In this document: in pieces, positions 61,556 through 64,000 of the stretch | Layout of the letters: every line of letters begins with the position of its first letter | How positions within the stretch are numbered: position 1 is the first letter of the stretch | Source of the DNA: Spirosoma endbachense | Lineage (GTDB): Bacteria; Bacteroidota; Bacteroidia; Cytophagales; Spirosomataceae | NCBI RefSeq assembly: GCF_010233585.1 | Contig: NZ_CP045997.1 | Coordinates: 3,621,779 to 3,685,778 of the forward strand | Reading direction: 5' to 3' | DNA: 64,000 nucleotides | The notes under the pieces: model-generated | What the model was told of the DNA's origin: nothing | The model's input: only the letters and a program-made list of their open reading frames with translations | Databases searched by the model: none | Position numbers and translations under genes: made by a program

Positions 61556-62803
61556 ATGAACGTAGGAATCATCGGCGGGGGCGTCAGCGGTCTCTTTTCA
61601 GCTTATTATTTACGACAGGCAGGTCATGAGGTGACACTCTTGGAAAACGGTACGTTTGCCGATAGTTGCTCACACGGCAATGCAGGTATGATTGTGCCCA
61701 GTCACATTATTCCACTCGCGGCACCAGGAATGATCGCCAAAGGGATTCGGTGGATGTTTCGGTCGACCAGTCCATTTTACGTAAAGCCACGGCTCAACCG
61801 CGATTTGCTGCGCTGGGGCTGGCTTTTTCATAAACATGCTACCGCCGAGCACGTCGAACGGGCGATTCCCGTGCTACGCGATCTGAGTTTTTTGAGCAAA
61901 AAACTCTATCAGGAACTGGCCACAACGGGCAATCTCGACTTCGGCTGGCAGGAACGTGGCTTACTGATGCTCTATCAGACGCCCGACAACGAGCACGAAA
62001 TGGCTGATGAAGCCAATGTAGCGAATCGGGCGGGTGTTGACGCGCAACTACTGACAGGTCAGCAGGTACAGGATCTTGAGCCGACGGCCAGGGTCACAGT
62101 ACGCGGTGCCGTTTACTATCCCGGCGATGCACACATCTATCCCAATCAGTTGATTCGGGCATTAGTCATTCGGTTGCGACAACTGGGTGTAGCGATGCTC
62201 GAGAATCAGCAAGTAATTGATTTTTCGATTCAAAACGGTCGTATTCAGGAGGTTATTACAACTACGGGTGCTTATTCATTCGATGAAGTGGTTGTAGCCG
62301 CTGGGGCCTGGTCGCCTGAATTGACCCGAAAGCTGGGGTTATCCCTACCCCTCCAGGGCGGAAAGGGCTATAGCTTTATGCTTCCAAAGCAGGAGCAAAC
62401 CATTCGGGTACCTGCCATTATGCTCGAAGCACGCGCGACCGCTACACCAATGAACGGTCAGCTCCGGTTGGCCGGAACGCTCGAAATTGCTGGAACCGAT
62501 CTGTCGGTAAACCCGAATCGGGTTCGGGGTATTGTACAGTCGATCAATCGGTATTATCCTGATCTGGCCGTTACGATGCCCGCGACTGAAACGGTCTGGC
62601 GGGGTCTTCGTCCCTGCTCCCCCGATGGGCTCCCTTACATTGGTCGCCTGAAGCATTTGCAAAACCTGACACTCGCTACCGGGCATGGCATGATGGGCGT
62701 AAGCCTTGGCCCGGCAACTGGTCAGTTAGTTGCCGAGACCGTTACGGGTAGAACCGCCAGCCTATCACTATATCCTTTTGCTCCTGAACGGTTCAGCAAG
62801 TAA
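61556..62803 (+). CDS. FAD-dependent D-amino-acid dehydrogenase (hydroxy-D-proline type)
   Basis: A 415-residue DadA-like oxidoreductase. The Rossmann motif GIIGGGVSGLFSAYYLRQAG is at the N-terminus, with acidic LLENG ending the second strand. The C-terminal FAD motif is ATGHGMMGVSLGPATGQL. It probably oxidises cis-4-hydroxy-D-proline to pyrroline-4-hydroxy-2-carboxylate, the substrate of the DapA-like enzyme. It lies 2 bp after the epimerase. The final enzyme of the pathway (2-oxoglutarate semialdehyde dehydrogenase) is not in the window. Confidence 0.88.
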   Translation: MNVGIIGGGVSGLFSAYYLRQAGHEVTLLENGTFADSCSHGNAGMIVPSHIIPLAAPGMIAKGIRWMFRSTSPFYVKPRLNRDLLRWGWLFHKHATAEHVERAIPVLRDLSFLSKKLYQELATTGNLDFGWQERGLLMLYQTPDNEHEMADEANVANRAGVDAQLLTGQQVQDLEPTARVTVRGAVYYPGDAHIYPNQLIRALVIRLRQLGVAMLENQQVIDFSIQNGRIQEVITTTGAYSFDEVVVAAGAWSPELTRKLGLSLPLQGGKGYSFMLPKQEQTIRVPAIMLEARATATPMNGQLRLAGTLEIAGTDLSVNPNRVRGIVQSINRYYPDLAVTMPATETVWRGLRPCSPDGLPYIGRLKHLQNLTLATGHGMMGVSLGPATGQLVAETVTGRTASLSLYPFAPERFSK

Positions 62804-62831
62804 CCGATCCAGTTTTTTTTACAGCGTAACT

Positions 62832-62885
62832 AGAGCGAGTTACTGAGTCAGCAGAGAATTTTCTATTGACTCAGTAACTCGCTCT
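62832..62885 (+). terminator. Terminator of the hydroxyproline operon
   Basis: A perfect 19-bp stem (AGAGCGAGTTACTGAGTCA at 62832-62850, complement at 62867-62885) with a 16-nt loop, 28 bp after the last stop, followed by GTTTGT. Confidence 0.75.
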
Positions 62886-62926
62886 GTTTGTATCCCATTC
62901 AGGAAAATTCAATTGGTAGTAGATTT

Positions 62927-62992
62927 CAGGCCTATCGCCTGGAGCCGAATATGCGTAAACAACCCGTGGCACGGCTCCAGGCGATAGGCCTG
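62927..62992. repeat. Dispersed palindromic element, copy D
   Basis: A perfect 21-bp stem (62927-62947 with 62972-62992) whose arms start AGGCCTATCGCC and end GGAGCCG. The right arm keeps CCCGTGGCACGGCTCC, while the left arm has lost the GTGCCACGGTT part, so the element is one-sided. It lies 41 bp beyond the operon terminator. Confidence 0.75.
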
Positions 62993-63169
62993 GACTTTTA
63001 GATTAAAATGTGATTAGACACTTTCTGTAATTGACTGATAGTGTGCGCTATCCCATCGACACAGGCCGAATTCTGCCAATACGTTGTATACCGTATGCAA
63101 CATTTGATTTGACATCGACGTACATAATTACAGAAGACGGCCTATAGTCTTCCAAGTATACAGATCAAG

Positions 63170-64000
63170 ATGAGAAAATACGGTATGACCAACGCATCTC
63201 ACAATCAGCCTATCTGGCAGAAACCAATTTTGTGGCTAATGGCCGGTTTCGTGCTAACCTTGTCGTCATGCAATAAGAAAGTCGATGACGTCAGTCCGCA
63301 GACCACAGGAACGAGCAGTGAAAACTCAACGATAGACAACTGGATTCTGGAGAACATGCGTCAGGTGTATTACTGGAACGATAAAATTCCGGCAAACCCT
63401 GACACCACCCTGGCTCCTTCTGACTTTTTCGATTCCATTCTATACAGTTTCGATGCAACGTTACGACCCGATGGGGATCGATTTTCCTGGATTGAGGAAA
63501 ACGCTACCGACCTGACGGCCGAGTTAAGTGGTCAGACCAAAACAACCGGGATGGAGTTTACGCTCTATCTGCGCACGTCCGGCTCCACCGATGTGATTGC
63601 CCAGGTATTGTACGTTCTACCGAACTCCCCCGCCGAACAGGCCGGGCTGAAGCGGGGTGACATTATCAGCAAAGTAAACGGTCAATCGCTGTCTACCACC
63701 AATTATGAATCACTGTTATTCGGCGATGCCACGACCTATGCGTTCGGAATCGCTCAGGTCAGCAATCAGGCCCTGGTCGATACCGACGTCACAAAAACCG
63801 TAACAACGGCAGTTTATCAGGAAAATCCGGTCTTTCTGGATTCGGTGTATACAATTGGCAGCAAAACCATTGGCTATCTGGTTTATAATCAGTTCGTACC
63901 GGCTCCCAATGGCAGCAATGGTACGGAATATGACAATCAGGTCGATGCGATTTTCAGCAAATTTAAAGCCCAGGGCGTTAATGAACTTGTTCTTGACCTG
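63170..64000 (+). CDS. S41 family (C-terminal processing) peptidase lipoprotein, 3' end missing
   Basis: The frame opens at ATG 63170 (a second ATG lies at 63185) and runs off the window after 277 codons. The leader ends in the lipobox TLSSC. Residues about 55-95 (TIDNWILENMRQVYYWNDKI) match the N-terminal helical cap of Bacteroidota S41 peptidases. A PDZ domain follows (about 125-195: AEQAGLKRGDIISKVNGQSL), then the start of the protease core (IGYLVYNQFV to NELVLDL). The catalytic Ser/Lys would lie beyond the window. Such proteins process or clear exported proteins. Confidence 0.9.
   Translation, partial: MRKYGMTNASHNQPIWQKPILWLMAGFVLTLSSCNKKVDDVSPQTTGTSSENSTIDNWILENMRQVYYWNDKIPANPDTTLAPSDFFDSILYSFDATLRPDGDRFSWIEENATDLTAELSGQTKTTGMEFTLYLRTSGSTDVIAQVLYVLPNSPAEQAGLKRGDIISKVNGQSLSTTNYESLLFGDATTYAFGIAQVSNQALVDTDVTKTVTTAVYQENPVFLDSVYTIGSKTIGYLVYNQFVPAPNGSNGTEYDNQVDAIFSKFKAQGVNELVLDL

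Noticed and set aside
63109-63130. TTGACA and TAATTA upstream of the S41 gene as a sigma-70 promoter
   Set aside because: The spacing of about 10 bp is too short, and Bacteroidota do not use the E. coli type -35/-10 boxes.

Overview
The window looks like chromosomal DNA of a Bacteroidota bacterium, most likely a Cytophagales member close to Spirosoma (inference). The signs are many lipoprotein and secreted-protein genes, CarboxypepD_reg/TonB-type and SusC-like outer-membrane proteins, FtsX-type permeases with a permease-prefix domain next to PadR, a Bacteroidota-type curli cluster, SMUG2, start sites mostly without Shine-Dalgarno sequences, and a good TTTG/TAnnTTTG promoter in front of pyrB. 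No tRNA, rRNA, CRISPR array, prophage or insertion-sequence transposase was seen.

Layout. 1-2.7 kb: tail of a Maf pyrophosphatase, a GH13 glycosidase, and a DUF433/DUF5615 toxin-antitoxin pair whose toxin is frameshifted. 2.7-5.4 kb: an AT-rich patch with one large and two small paralogous lipoproteins. 5.6-11.5 kb: a complete RND efflux operon. 11.7-20 kb: a minus-strand curli (functional amyloid) cluster with three CsgA-like curlins, a CsgB-like protein, CsgE, CsgF, an enlarged CsgG and a TolB-like lipoprotein. 20.3-29.4 kb: a sigma factor / membrane anti-sigma-like protein / papain-like protease operon converging on a six-gene operon with two caspase-fold proteases, a DUF4384-like protein and a LamG lipoprotein. 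30-36.8 kb: PadR plus FtsX-type permease, M28 peptidase, sulfatase, pyrB. 36.9-48.1 kb: Uma2 nuclease, S15-type hydrolase, a VWA / serine hydrolase / SMUG2 operon, two small lipoproteins, GH29 fucosidase, a large esterase. 49-54 kb: a TonB-receptor-like protein followed by an SGNH/MBOAT O-acylation pair. 54.6-62.8 kb: two small proteins, then DPP-IV, M1 aminopeptidase and three hydroxyproline-pathway enzymes in one run. The window ends inside an S41 protease gene.

The most notable structures are: (1) a conserved box of about 40 bp in front of both csgA1 and csgF, with an intrinsic terminator after csgE and a perfect hairpin overlapping the csgF start codon, implying two coordinated transcription units for amyloid subunits and secretion pore; (2) a CsgG carrying an extra C-terminal barrel-like domain; (3) a sigma-factor/papain/caspase locus of secreted proteases with no function I can name; (4) a dispersed family of long palindromes sharing the core GAGCCGTGCCACGGTT, found in five gene gaps; (5) an operon joining X-Pro peptide cleavage to hydroxyproline breakdown. 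All functional statements come from motifs read by eye; no database search was run.
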